Of a stretch of DNA of 60,107 nt, positions 52,756 through 60,107 are shown piece after piece (the stretch's first letter is position 1; the number at the start of each line of letters is the position of its first letter). The DNA lies in NCBI GenBank assembly GCA_945862455.1, contig CAMAXU010000006.1, forward strand, positions 1-60,107, given 5' to 3'. Made by a program: the position numbers and the translations under genes. A model generated the notes under the pieces. That model saw nothing but the letters and a program-made list of their open reading frames with translations. It had not been told where the DNA came from and did no database searches. The stretch comes from Rickettsia typhi. Its GTDB lineage: Bacteria > Pseudomonadota > Alphaproteobacteria > Rickettsiales > UBA1997.

Positions 52756-55183
52756 TTTTAATACGAATTTTTCCTTCCTCAAAATAAAAAAACTGTCCTC
52801 CTTTTTGATAAAAATCAAAATTATCTATTTTTATTTTTCCTGCTGCAATGCAAGGCGGAATAAGGTATTTAGAGGTTAGATTTACTATTACATCAAAATC
52901 ATTTTTACAGATTTCAGAAATTTTATTTCGTTTTAAAAGCACTAAAATTTTTTGAGATTTGGTGATTAAACATTTGGCTTCGTCGCAAGCGAAAGATCCT
53001 GAAACAATCGATTTAAACTCCACTTCTCCCATCTTTTTCATCCATATTTCACGCTCTTTTGAAGGCTTTAAATCTTTTGAAAAAATTAACCCATTTTTTT
53101 GATCGTAAACAGCAAAAAACTTTTGACCGCCATCAAATAAAATGTCAGGCTTTTTATCAAAAATCAGAGTCAAAAATGAAAGACTAAAAATCACAACCCC
53201 AAACCAGCGCAAACGACTCGAACTCAAGCAAATCAACAATAAACCAAGAATTGCAACGACCAAACCAAAACCTGATAATTGCGGACTAACAAGATTTGAA
53301 TAATTCATTTCGGCGACAAAAACTGCAATTTTTTCAATTAACAAAATTCCTTTTCCCATTAAAATCAGAACATATTTTTCGAGATTTAACGGCATTAAAA
53401 ACAAGGCTAAAAAACCTAGAGGCATCACAAAAAAACTGGTAAGGGGAATTGCTAAAATATTTGCGATAAAGCCAAGCAGGGAAACAGTTTGAAAAGAATG
53501 CATCAAAAACGGCGTGGTGGCGATTTGAATGATTATGGAAACCAAAATAATTTCGATGAGATAGCAAATTGCTTTCAAAAATAAATTATTAAAACGTAAC
53601 CGCGGCATCACTTCATAAAAATTTCCCAACACTAAAATAGCAGCGAAAGAAAGCTGAAAACTGATATTAAAAACAGCAAGAGGATTATATAAAATCAGCG
53701 CCAAAACCGCAGTCATTATTGCCCGCTTGGAATTGATTTTTTGATCGACAAAAAGCGCGATTAAAACCAGCAAAACCATAATAAAAGCGCGCTCTGCTGG
53801 TATTGGCGAAGCGGCGATTTTTAAATAAAAATAAGTGCCAGAAATTGCCACAATTGCTGCCGCTTTTTTAATATCAAAATTCAAAATTAAAAAAGTGCTG
53901 CGTGATAAAATAAACCGCGTTGATACAAAAAAAATCGCGCTGGCAAGCGCCAAATGAAACCCAGAAATTGAAAGCAAATGCGCCAAACCAGAATTGCGAA
54001 TATCGCTCATCAAGTTTTTGGAAATTCGATTTTGATCCCCAATTAAAAATGCCAAAGCAATCCCGCTAATATCGCCTTCAAGACTATTTTCTATTTTCCT
54101 GCGAACTTTTTCACGCAAATCGAGAAACCATTGCTCTAGACTTGATATTTCAGCTTTTTTTAAAATTCTCGCTTCACCAATTGCAAAACCGTAAGCACCA
54201 ATTTTTTTGAATTTAGCATCGAGAGAAAAGTCAAAATCATCTGGAAATTCGCGCCCTTTTGATGGCTGCAACATCATACGAACTGCGATTACATCATTTA
54301 CCGAAATATTATCGAAATTTTTAATTAGGTTAATTGAAATTTTTTGCGGCGGGTTTGGAAAGTGTTCGCGCCCTTTAATTTCTTGCCAGTTAACAACTTG
54401 GTAATTTTTAGAATAATCAAGAAATTCGCGATCAATTTCCTGATAATTTTTGAGATTTACAAAATTTTTTAAAATTGTTTTTTCACTGATTTTCTTTTTT
54501 TTGCGCGGCGCTTTCTTTTTGGGCTTTTTATCGACGGTTTTTTTAACCAAAATATTTTCAGCAAACGAAGCTTCAAACTTAAGCAGCCTACTTACTTCAA
54601 CTTCATCAGATTTTCTTCTGCGGCGCTTTTTCTTTTTTGGCTTAATTAAAATTGCATCACCTTCTTCAACATTAGAACCAGAATTTACATCAATTTTTGC
54701 ATCTTCCTGAATTTGCTTGGAAACTTTTTTCTGACGCAGTTTTTTGACTTTTTTCTTTTTTTCAGCAAATTTTGATTTATACAAAACTGGCTCTGAAATC
54801 ACTAAATTAGAACCCTCAACTCCATTTTTTGGATTGTAAAATTTTCTTATCGATTCAACTTTGCCAATTCCATCTACATAAATTTTTCCGCTAATTTTTG
54901 TGTGATTAAGAACGGTTTTTTGATAAAAATCAGAATAAAATCCACCAAGTAAAAATAATGCACATCCTAGAAAAATAAGGAAACGCAACGAATTGCGATT
55001 AAGAAAAGCTAAAAATGAAGAGATGAAAAATAAAACAACAAGAAGAGAAAATTTTCCTATAAAACTTTCTTCAAAAAGAAAATAAAAAGCAGCGCCAAAG
55101 CCAAATAATACAGGCATCCAGAGCCAGAGATTATCTTTTTCTCGCGCAAAAATATCGTAAAAAAATGCGGTGAGTTTTTGCAT
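52745..55183 (-). CDS. comEC: ComEC/Rec2 family DNA-uptake channel protein
   Basis: ComEC translocates single-stranded DNA across the inner membrane. The 812-aa product has an N-terminal membrane segment pair, an OB-like DUF4131 region, and the multi-pass competence domain (GLAHLLSISGFHLALASAIF; SFQLSFAAILVLGNFYEVM). The C-terminus is short and has no zinc-binding HxHxDH, so the beta-lactamase-like domain is absent, as in Rickettsia and other alphaproteobacteria. Residues of about 138-236 are a very basic insertion described separately. Confidence 0.9.
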   Translation of the reverse strand: MQKLTAFFYDIFAREKDNLWLWMPVLFGFGAAFYFLFEESFIGKFSLLVVLFFISSFLAFLNRNSLRFLIFLGCALFLLGGFYSDFYQKTVLNHTKISGKIYVDGIGKVESIRKFYNPKNGVEGSNLVISEPVLYKSKFAEKKKKVKKLRQKKVSKQIQEDAKIDVNSGSNVEEGDAILIKPKKKKRRRRKSDEVEVSRLLKFEASFAENILVKKTVDKKPKKKAPRKKKKISEKTILKNFVNLKNYQEIDREFLDYSKNYQVVNWQEIKGREHFPNPPQKISINLIKNFDNISVNDVIAVRMMLQPSKGREFPDDFDFSLDAKFKKIGAYGFAIGEARILKKAEISSLEQWFLDLREKVRRKIENSLEGDISGIALAFLIGDQNRISKNLMSDIRNSGLAHLLSISGFHLALASAIFFVSTRFILSRSTFLILNFDIKKAAAIVAISGTYFYLKIAASPIPAERAFIMVLLVLIALFVDQKINSKRAIMTAVLALILYNPLAVFNISFQLSFAAILVLGNFYEVMPRLRFNNLFLKAICYLIEIILVSIIIQIATTPFLMHSFQTVSLLGFIANILAIPLTSFFVMPLGFLALFLMPLNLEKYVLILMGKGILLIEKIAVFVAEMNYSNLVSPQLSGFGLVVAILGLLLICLSSSRLRWFGVVIFSLSFLTLIFDKKPDILFDGGQKFFAVYDQKNGLIFSKDLKPSKEREIWMKKMGEVEFKSIVSGSFACDEAKCLITKSQKILVLLKRNKISEICKNDFDVIVNLTSKYLIPPCIAAGKIKIDNFDFYQKGGQFFYFEEGKIRIKTTS

Positions 55184-55364
55184 TTTGGGTTTTTGGGTTT
55201 GGTGTGATTTTTCGTCAAATTTTTTTATCCAATCTAATTATCGCCCCGAGCTTTTGTGATGGGTGATTCAAGCCCAAAACTAAAGTCAACTTTCAACAAG
55301 TTCAGAGTGATAATGAGATTAAGAATTAGCTCAAGATCATGGCAATTTTAATGACAAATTTGAA

Positions 55365-56075
55365 TTAATTATTTTCTTCGTTATACCAATTATTTGCCTT
55401 AAAATTATTTAAAATAAATTTCTTATGCGCTTCTAAATCAGCCATAGAAACAGCAAAATCGCGCTTCGGCAAATTTCTTCTAACTTGCGAAACCGCAATT
55501 TTTTCTTCGACCTTGCTAATATTTTCTGCTTCTTTTTTAGCATGATCAAAAGCTAAACCACTTTGCGCGCCACCCATTAATTCGAGGTAAACATCGCACA
55601 AAAGTTCGGTATCTAAAAGCGCTCCATGTTTAGTTCGACGCGATAAATCAATGTTAAATCTTTTGCATAAAGCATCGAGCGAAGCTGGAGATCCAGGAAA
55701 TTTATTGCGGGCAATCGTTAAAGAATCGATAACATTTTCCATTTTTAAGCCATCCATTCCCAATCCACGCAGTTCGTGATTTAAAAATTTAGTATCGAAA
55801 GCTGCATTATGAATAATGATTTTGGCATCTTTAACAAAATCTAAAAACTTGTGAACAATATGTTCAAAAATTGGCTTGTCTTGCAAGAATTCACCAGAAA
55901 TTCCATGAATACGAAAAGCCTCTTGCGGCATGTCACGCCTTGGATTTACGTAAGTGTGAAAATAATTTCCGGTTTTGACGCGATTGATTAATTCAACGCA
56001 GGCAATTTCGACAATTTTATCACCGCTTCTGGGATCTAATCCCGTGGTTTCAATATCAAGACAAAGTTCGCGCAT
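55365..56075 (-). CDS. dnaQ: DNA polymerase III epsilon subunit (3'-5' exonuclease)
   Basis: DnaQ proofreads for the replicative polymerase. The 236-aa product has the DEDDh exonuclease motifs: Exo I LDIETTGLDP, Exo II HNAAFDTKFLNHEL and Exo III HGALLDTELL. A C-terminal basic tail links to the alpha subunit. Its start touches the lpxA stop (1-bp overlap), so it is the last gene of a fabZ-lpxA-dnaQ operon. Confidence 0.95.
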   Translation of the reverse strand: MRELCLDIETTGLDPRSGDKIVEIACVELINRVKTGNYFHTYVNPRRDMPQEAFRIHGISGEFLQDKPIFEHIVHKFLDFVKDAKIIIHNAAFDTKFLNHELRGLGMDGLKMENVIDSLTIARNKFPGSPASLDALCKRFNIDLSRRTKHGALLDTELLCDVYLELMGGAQSGLAFDHAKKEAENISKVEEKIAVSQVRRNLPKRDFAVSMADLEAHKKFILNNFKANNWYNEENN

Positions 56076-56887
56076 TATTCATTACTTGGAATTGTGCCAA
56101 CTTTTGGCTGGCAAAAAGAACGCGTTGATTCAGTTTTAACAAAAGCTGCAACTTCTTGAACTGCGTGGCTTTCAAACTCTTTTGCTACTTCGCCAACGCG
56201 ATTGATAAAGCCGCCTTCCGATTCAGCAAAAACTTTTTTGAAAAAATTGCGCAAGGCGTGAATATCATCGCGGGCAATGCCACGGCGCTTCATGCCAACA
56301 ATGTTTAAACCAGCTAAAGAAGCGCGCTCACCCATTACTAAACCATTTGGAATAACGTCATTTTCAACACCCGACATGCCGCCAATCATAGCGCCAGCGC
56401 CGATTCTGGCAAATTGATGAACTGCGGAAAGACCGCCAATTACAACATGATCGCCAACTTCAACATGTCCTGCGAGCGTGGCATTATTGGCTAAAATCAC
56501 ATTATTACCAATCACACAATCATGAGCAATATGAACGCCAACCATCAATAAACAATTATTTCCTATTGTTGTAACCATCGCGCCATCTTGCGTGCCGAGA
56601 TGGATTGTTACATGTTCGCGGATTCTGTTATTGTCGCCAATTACAACTTTTGATTTTTCATTTTTGAATTTCAGATCTTGCGGCGCCAAACCAATTGAGG
56701 CAAAAGGAAAGATCACATTATCTTTACCGATTTGGGTGTCGCCTTCAATTACCACGTGTGATTTGACAATTGTATTGTCGTCAATTTTTACATCATCACC
56801 AATAATTGAATAAGCACCGATTTCTACATTTTCGCCAAGCTGTGCTTTTTCGCCGACTATGGCTGTTGGGTGAATTTTTTTAGTCAT
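56075..56887 (-). CDS. lpxA: UDP-N-acetylglucosamine O-acyltransferase
   Basis: LpxA performs the first step of lipid A synthesis. The 270-aa product is a left-handed beta-helix of hexapeptide repeats ([20 protein letters not shown]). The catalytic His lies in [13 protein letters not shown]. It is 3 bp after fabZ. lpxD and lpxB, often in this cluster, are not here. Confidence 0.96.
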   Translation of the reverse strand: MTKKIHPTAIVGEKAQLGENVEIGAYSIIGDDVKIDDNTIVKSHVVIEGDTQIGKDNVIFPFASIGLAPQDLKFKNEKSKVVIGDNNRIREHVTIHLGTQDGAMVTTIGNNCLLMVGVHIAHDCVIGNNVILANNATLAGHVEVGDHVVIGGLSAVHQFARIGAGAMIGGMSGVENDVIPNGLVMGERASLAGLNIVGMKRRGIARDDIHALRNFFKKVFAESEGGFINRVGEVAKEFESHAVQEVAAFVKTESTRSFCQPKVGTIPSNE

Positions 56888-56890
56888 AAT

Positions 56891-57349
56891 TTATTGTTTT
56901 TTCTTATCGACAATCATTGCTGCAAGTTGAGCCTCAGCCACTTTTTGACCATCAACCATTCCTACAGCTGAAAGCTTCCAAACCGCACCGCGATTTTGAA
57001 CGGCTTCTACATGAAGCTCTAAAACGTCACCAGGAATTACTGGTTTTCTAAATTTTGCACCATCAATTGACATGAAATAAACCAGTTTATCTTCCGGATT
57101 AAAATTAGGTGCCGAAGTTACCATTAAAGCGCCAGCTTGTGCCATTGCCTCAATAATTAAAACACCCGGCATAATTGGATGATCAGGAAAATGTCCTAAA
57201 AAATGTGGCTCGTTAAAGGTCACGTTTTTTACAGCAACAATCTTTTTTTCAGGCTCAAGTTCGATAACTTTATCAACCAATAAAAATGGATAACGATGCG
57301 GCAAAGATTTTAGAATTTTTTCAATACCGATAATTGTTTTTGAAGTCAT
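56891..57349 (-). CDS. fabZ: 3-hydroxyacyl-ACP dehydratase FabZ
   Basis: FabZ dehydrates 3-hydroxyacyl-ACP in fatty acid elongation. The hot-dog fold shows LPHRYPFLLVDKVIELEP and the catalytic GHFPDHPIMPGVLIIEAMAQ. I chose the ATG at 57349 (MTSKTIIGIEKILKSLPHRY), which gives 152 aa, the family length; an upstream TTG at 57379 would add ten residues. It is the first gene of the fabZ-lpxA-dnaQ operon. Confidence 0.95.
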   Translation of the reverse strand: MTSKTIIGIEKILKSLPHRYPFLLVDKVIELEPEKKIVAVKNVTFNEPHFLGHFPDHPIMPGVLIIEAMAQAGALMVTSAPNFNPEDKLVYFMSIDGAKFRKPVIPGDVLELHVEAVQNRGAVWKLSAVGMVDGQKVAEAQLAAMIVDKKKQ

Positions 57350-57433
57350 ATTCTTTGTGATTTGGTTGGAGATGATCAATTAGTAATATTTAAGTTAAGA
57401 GAAGCTATTTTTATTTTGTACAAAAATCAACTT

Positions 57434-57493
57434 ATGAGTTTTTCCTTGATTCAAATCATCCTACTCTTTTTAATCACCAATCTCTTCCTTTGA
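57434..57493 (+). promoter_or_regulatory. Candidate Ile/Leu-rich leader peptide of ilvBN
   Basis: A 19-codon frame starts at ATG 57434 and stops 22 bp before ilvB. It encodes MSFSLIQIILLFLITNLFL: six Leu and four Ile codons among 19. Leader peptides rich in the pathway's products control ilv operons by attenuation in many bacteria. No terminator hairpin fits between it and ilvB, so control would have to be translational, and T-rich DNA can give such peptides by chance. Confidence 0.35.
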
Positions 57494-57515
57494 GATCAAA
57501 AAAACTTCCAACAAA

Positions 57516-59276
57516 ATGAGCGAAAATAAATTTTCCGGAGCTGAAATAATTCTTAAAGCTTTTATCAATGAAGGCGTTGATATAATATTTGGCTATCCCG
57601 GCGGCGCGATCCTGCCTTTTTACGACGCGCTTTTTACACAAAATAAATTGCATCACATTTTAACGCGTCATGAACAAGCAGCAGCTCATGCTGCTGAAGG
57701 TTACGCGCGCTCAACAGGAAAAGTTGGCGTAATTACAGTTACTTCCGGACCCGGCGCAACTAATGCTATCACCGGACTTACAGATGCTTATCTCGATTCC
57801 ATTCCTTTAGTTTGCATTTCCGGACAAGTTGCAACTTCCATAATTGGAACTGATGGCTTTCAAGAGGCTGATATTACTGGCTTGACGCGTTCTTGCACCA
57901 AACACAATTATCTGGTTAAAGATGTGAATGATTTAGGTTACATCATTCATGAAGCCTTTCATATCGCGCGTTCAGGTCGCCCTGGTCCGGTTTTGATCGA
58001 CATTCCAAAAGACGTGCAAAATAACCACGGAATTTACAGTGGAAAACCAGTAATTAATCGCGCTTCTTACCAAATTGAAAAACGTAAAATCCAAATTAAT
58101 CACGATGAAATTTCGGCAGCAATTGATCTTTTAGAAAATGCCACGCGCCCAATATTTTACACGGGTGGTGGCATTATAAATTCAGGAGATAAAGCCAGCG
58201 AATTATTAACAAAATTTGTGCGCGAAACCGGATTTCCAATCACCAACACCTTGATGGGACTTGGTGGATTTCCAGCTTCCGACCCACATTTTATCGGCAT
58301 GCTTGGAATGCACGGAACTTACGAAGCCAATATGGCGATGCATGATTGCGACGTGATGCTAAATATCGGCGCTCGCTTTGATGACCGCGTTACCGGCCGC
58401 GTTTCTGGCTTTTCACCAGACTCGAAAAAAATTCACGTTGATGTTGATGATTGTTCAATTGATAAAATTATCCGCGTTGATGTGTCAATCGTTGGAGACG
58501 CTGCTGCTGTGCTTGAAGCGTTGTTAAATGAATGGAATCGCCGTGGACTTAAAAACCGCAAAAAAGAAATTTCAAAGTGGTGGGATCAAATTAAAAAATG
58601 GCAGGATATTGATTCTTTATCTTACGAAAAAAGTGACAAAACCATCAAACCGGGCTTCGCTTTGCAGAGTTTGGATGAACTTACAAAAGCGCAAGCGCCT
58701 TTCATTTCAACCGACGTTGGTCAACACCAAATGTGGGCAGCGCAATATTTAACTTTTGATCATCCAAAAAAATGGCTAACTTCTGGTGGGCTTGGAACTA
58801 TGGGCTACGGCGTTCCAGCAGCTTTGGGCGCGCAAATTGCAAATCCCGAAGCTTTGGTTATGTGCATTAGTGGTGACGCTTCTTTTATGATGAATATGCA
58901 GGAACTTGCGACCATCAAACAATATAATCTTCCGGTAAAAATCATTATCTTAAACAACCGCTATATGGGCATGGTTCGCCAATGGCAGGAATTGATTTAT
59001 CAAAAGCGCGAAAGTCAGTCTTATATGGAGTCACTTCCTGATTTTGTTATGCTTGCTGAAAGCTTTGGTATCAAAGGAATGGAGTGCTCTGATCCAGCTA
59101 ATCTTGATCAAAAATTTATGGAAATGCTTAATCACAAAGGTCCGGTTTTATTTAATTGCGTTATTGAAAAATCGGAAAATGTTTTTCCAATGATTCCAGC
59201 GGGCGCTGCGCATAATGAGATTTTGCTTGGTTCGCAGGCGAAGCTGTATGTACAAAAAGATTTAAATGCCGTTTAG
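57516..59276 (+). CDS. ilvB: Acetolactate synthase large subunit
   Basis: This ThDP/FAD enzyme makes acetolactate or acetohydroxybutyrate for Val, Leu and Ile. The 586-aa product has HILTRHEQAAAHAAEGYARS with the catalytic Glu, GPGATNAITGL, and the ThDP motif GDASFMMNMQELATI...LNNRYMGMVRQWQ. The regulatory subunit gene follows after 69 bp. The presence of this pathway sets the organism apart from amino-acid-auxotrophic Rickettsia. Confidence 0.97.
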   Translation: MSENKFSGAEIILKAFINEGVDIIFGYPGGAILPFYDALFTQNKLHHILTRHEQAAAHAAEGYARSTGKVGVITVTSGPGATNAITGLTDAYLDSIPLVCISGQVATSIIGTDGFQEADITGLTRSCTKHNYLVKDVNDLGYIIHEAFHIARSGRPGPVLIDIPKDVQNNHGIYSGKPVINRASYQIEKRKIQINHDEISAAIDLLENATRPIFYTGGGIINSGDKASELLTKFVRETGFPITNTLMGLGGFPASDPHFIGMLGMHGTYEANMAMHDCDVMLNIGARFDDRVTGRVSGFSPDSKKIHVDVDDCSIDKIIRVDVSIVGDAAAVLEALLNEWNRRGLKNRKKEISKWWDQIKKWQDIDSLSYEKSDKTIKPGFALQSLDELTKAQAPFISTDVGQHQMWAAQYLTFDHPKKWLTSGGLGTMGYGVPAALGAQIANPEALVMCISGDASFMMNMQELATIKQYNLPVKIIILNNRYMGMVRQWQELIYQKRESQSYMESLPDFVMLAESFGIKGMECSDPANLDQKFMEMLNHKGPVLFNCVIEKSENVFPMIPAGAAHNEILLGSQAKLYVQKDLNAV

Positions 59277-59345
59277 AAAACTCTTGATAGATTATCTCGA
59301 GTTTTTCAAATTAGCGCCTCTCTTCTCCAATCAAATTCTCATTTT

Positions 59346-59858
59346 GTGACCTTAGTTAAAAAACATGTAATCGCAGTTTTAGTTGATAATGAATTCGGTG
59401 CTTTGGCGCGCATTGTCGAACTTTTTTCAGCACGCGGTTATAATATTGAATCATTAAACGTAGCGCCAACAAGTTTGGATAAAAAACTTTCCCGCATCAC
59501 AATCACAACTTTTGGAACTGACAAAACTATTGATCTGATTTGCAAACTTTTAAAAAGAATTGTTCCCGTTCACACTGCTGCCGAATTAACTCGCGAACAA
59601 GGCTATATCGAGCGCGAATTGGCTTTAGTACAAATTATTGCTAACGAACAAAAACGAGAAACGGCAATGCAAATTGTTGATAAATATCGCAGCAGCGTGG
59701 TTGATATTGCTGGTGATTCAATTGTTTTTGAAGTGATCGGAACTACGGAAACTATTGACGAACTTTTGAATAAGCTTGCGGATTATGGATTGGAATCAGT
59801 TTCAAGAACCGGCATTGCAGCTGGGTTTAAGGGCGAGAAAAAATTAGCGAATGTTTAG
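59346..59858 (+). CDS. ilvN: Acetolactate synthase small regulatory subunit
   Basis: The small subunit binds branched-chain amino acids and controls IlvB. The 170-aa product has an N-terminal ACT domain (HVIAVLVDNEFGALARIVELFSARGYNIESLNV, quoted here by its ends at residues 6 and 38) and a C-terminal regulatory domain. The start is a GTG at 59346, giving (M)TLVKKHVIAVLVDN. ilvC does not follow. Confidence 0.94.
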   Translation: MTLVKKHVIAVLVDNEFGALARIVELFSARGYNIESLNVAPTSLDKKLSRITITTFGTDKTIDLICKLLKRIVPVHTAAELTREQGYIERELALVQIIANEQKRETAMQIVDKYRSSVVDIAGDSIVFEVIGTTETIDELLNKLADYGLESVSRTGIAAGFKGEKKLANV

Positions 59859-59976
59859 AAAAAATATTTAGTTTAGTATAGCTGATCTAAAGGTATTGTT
59901 AAATAAGCTTCCAATTTTTGATTGGGGCATTATCTAGTTCTTAGAACAGATTTTTGGCAATGTTTTTCAAATCTTT

Positions 59977-60107
59977 TCAAACCGCTGACGAAAGAAAAAA
60001 TCTCACAATATTTTTCCCATTCTGATTAACAAAATCGATTTCCAACTTTTCTTTCTCACGTTTAAATTTTGATTTTGCAATATCGCTTGAAACCAGTTTC
60101 CAACCCA
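59977..60107 (-). CDS. Unknown protein, C-terminal fragment at window edge
   Basis: A minus-strand frame enters from the right edge and stops at 59977-59979, giving 42 residues that include EKEKLEIDFVNQNGKN and end RFFLSSAV. The alternating charged/beta-like pattern looks coding, and the two other frames on this strand have stops within it. No family is recognised. It would converge on ilvN with 118 bp between. Confidence 0.5.
   Translation of the reverse strand, partial: GWKLVSSDIAKSKFKREKEKLEIDFVNQNGKNIVRFFLSSAV

Overview
The window reads as a piece of an A+T-rich alphaproteobacterial chromosome, most likely from a Rickettsiales-like lineage that still makes amino acids. The evidence is indirect. 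It includes an iscR-cysteine desulfurase-iscS-iscU-iscA-hscB-hscA cluster with two desulfurases in tandem, a stand-alone tRNA-Ile(GAT) outside any rRNA operon, a ComEC without the C-terminal beta-lactamase-like domain, class I nrdA, a TIGR01459-type HAD phosphatase, and many short palindromic repeats. Unlike a typical obligate intracellular Rickettsia it also carries ilvBN, metX-metW-metZ, a chorismate mutase and pabBC. The species cannot be named from sequence reading alone.

Layout. 1-513: the N-terminal part of a prepilin-like gene. 551-9517: hisS, lepA, an unknown acidic membrane protein, tRNA-Val, queC, acpP, and rpsA-sppA. 9702-15660: the Fe-S assembly operon behind a convincing IscR-type operator. 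15675-24976: ppa, a thiolase, an inositol-monophosphatase-family gene, purH, cmk, a coiled-coil membrane protein, a U32/TrhP-type protein and a double ATP-binding-cassette protein. 24977-25449: a gene-free block of nested inverted repeats. 25450-30221: class I aldolase, rsmG, ald, rsmA, rpsD. 30388-36530: chorismate mutase, metX-metW-rlpA-metZ, yajQ, an unknown membrane protein and thiS. 36606-38794: lptF-lptG. 38874-41774: four lipoprotein genes with LPP20 and CsgG/FlgT-like features. 41812-45351: HAD phosphatase, parvulin, rlmB, nadK. 45519-52755: tRNA-Ile, a class A PBP, pabC-pabB, nrdA behind two NrdR-like boxes, tRNA-Glu and a GtrA-family protein. 52745-57349: comEC, then the fabZ-lpxA-dnaQ operon. 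57434-59858: ilvBN, possibly with a leader peptide. 59977-60107: the C-terminal end of an unknown gene.

The most unusual content is non-coding. Family A is a 143-146 bp MITE-like element with 18-20 bp terminal inverted repeats. It has four full copies, each with a plausible 5-bp target duplication, and two of them sit directly against terminator hairpins. Family B is an element of about 95 bp with two hairpins whose stems differ between copies while remaining paired. One copy reads into pabC and seems to supply its start region; another lies directly upstream of the PBP gene in an open frame. A third, mariner-like palindrome and a 48-bp perfect inverted repeat complete the set. No transposase, prophage or CRISPR array was seen. 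The protein-coding novelties are the lipoprotein cluster, a lysine/arginine-rich insertion in ComEC and three lineage-specific membrane proteins.
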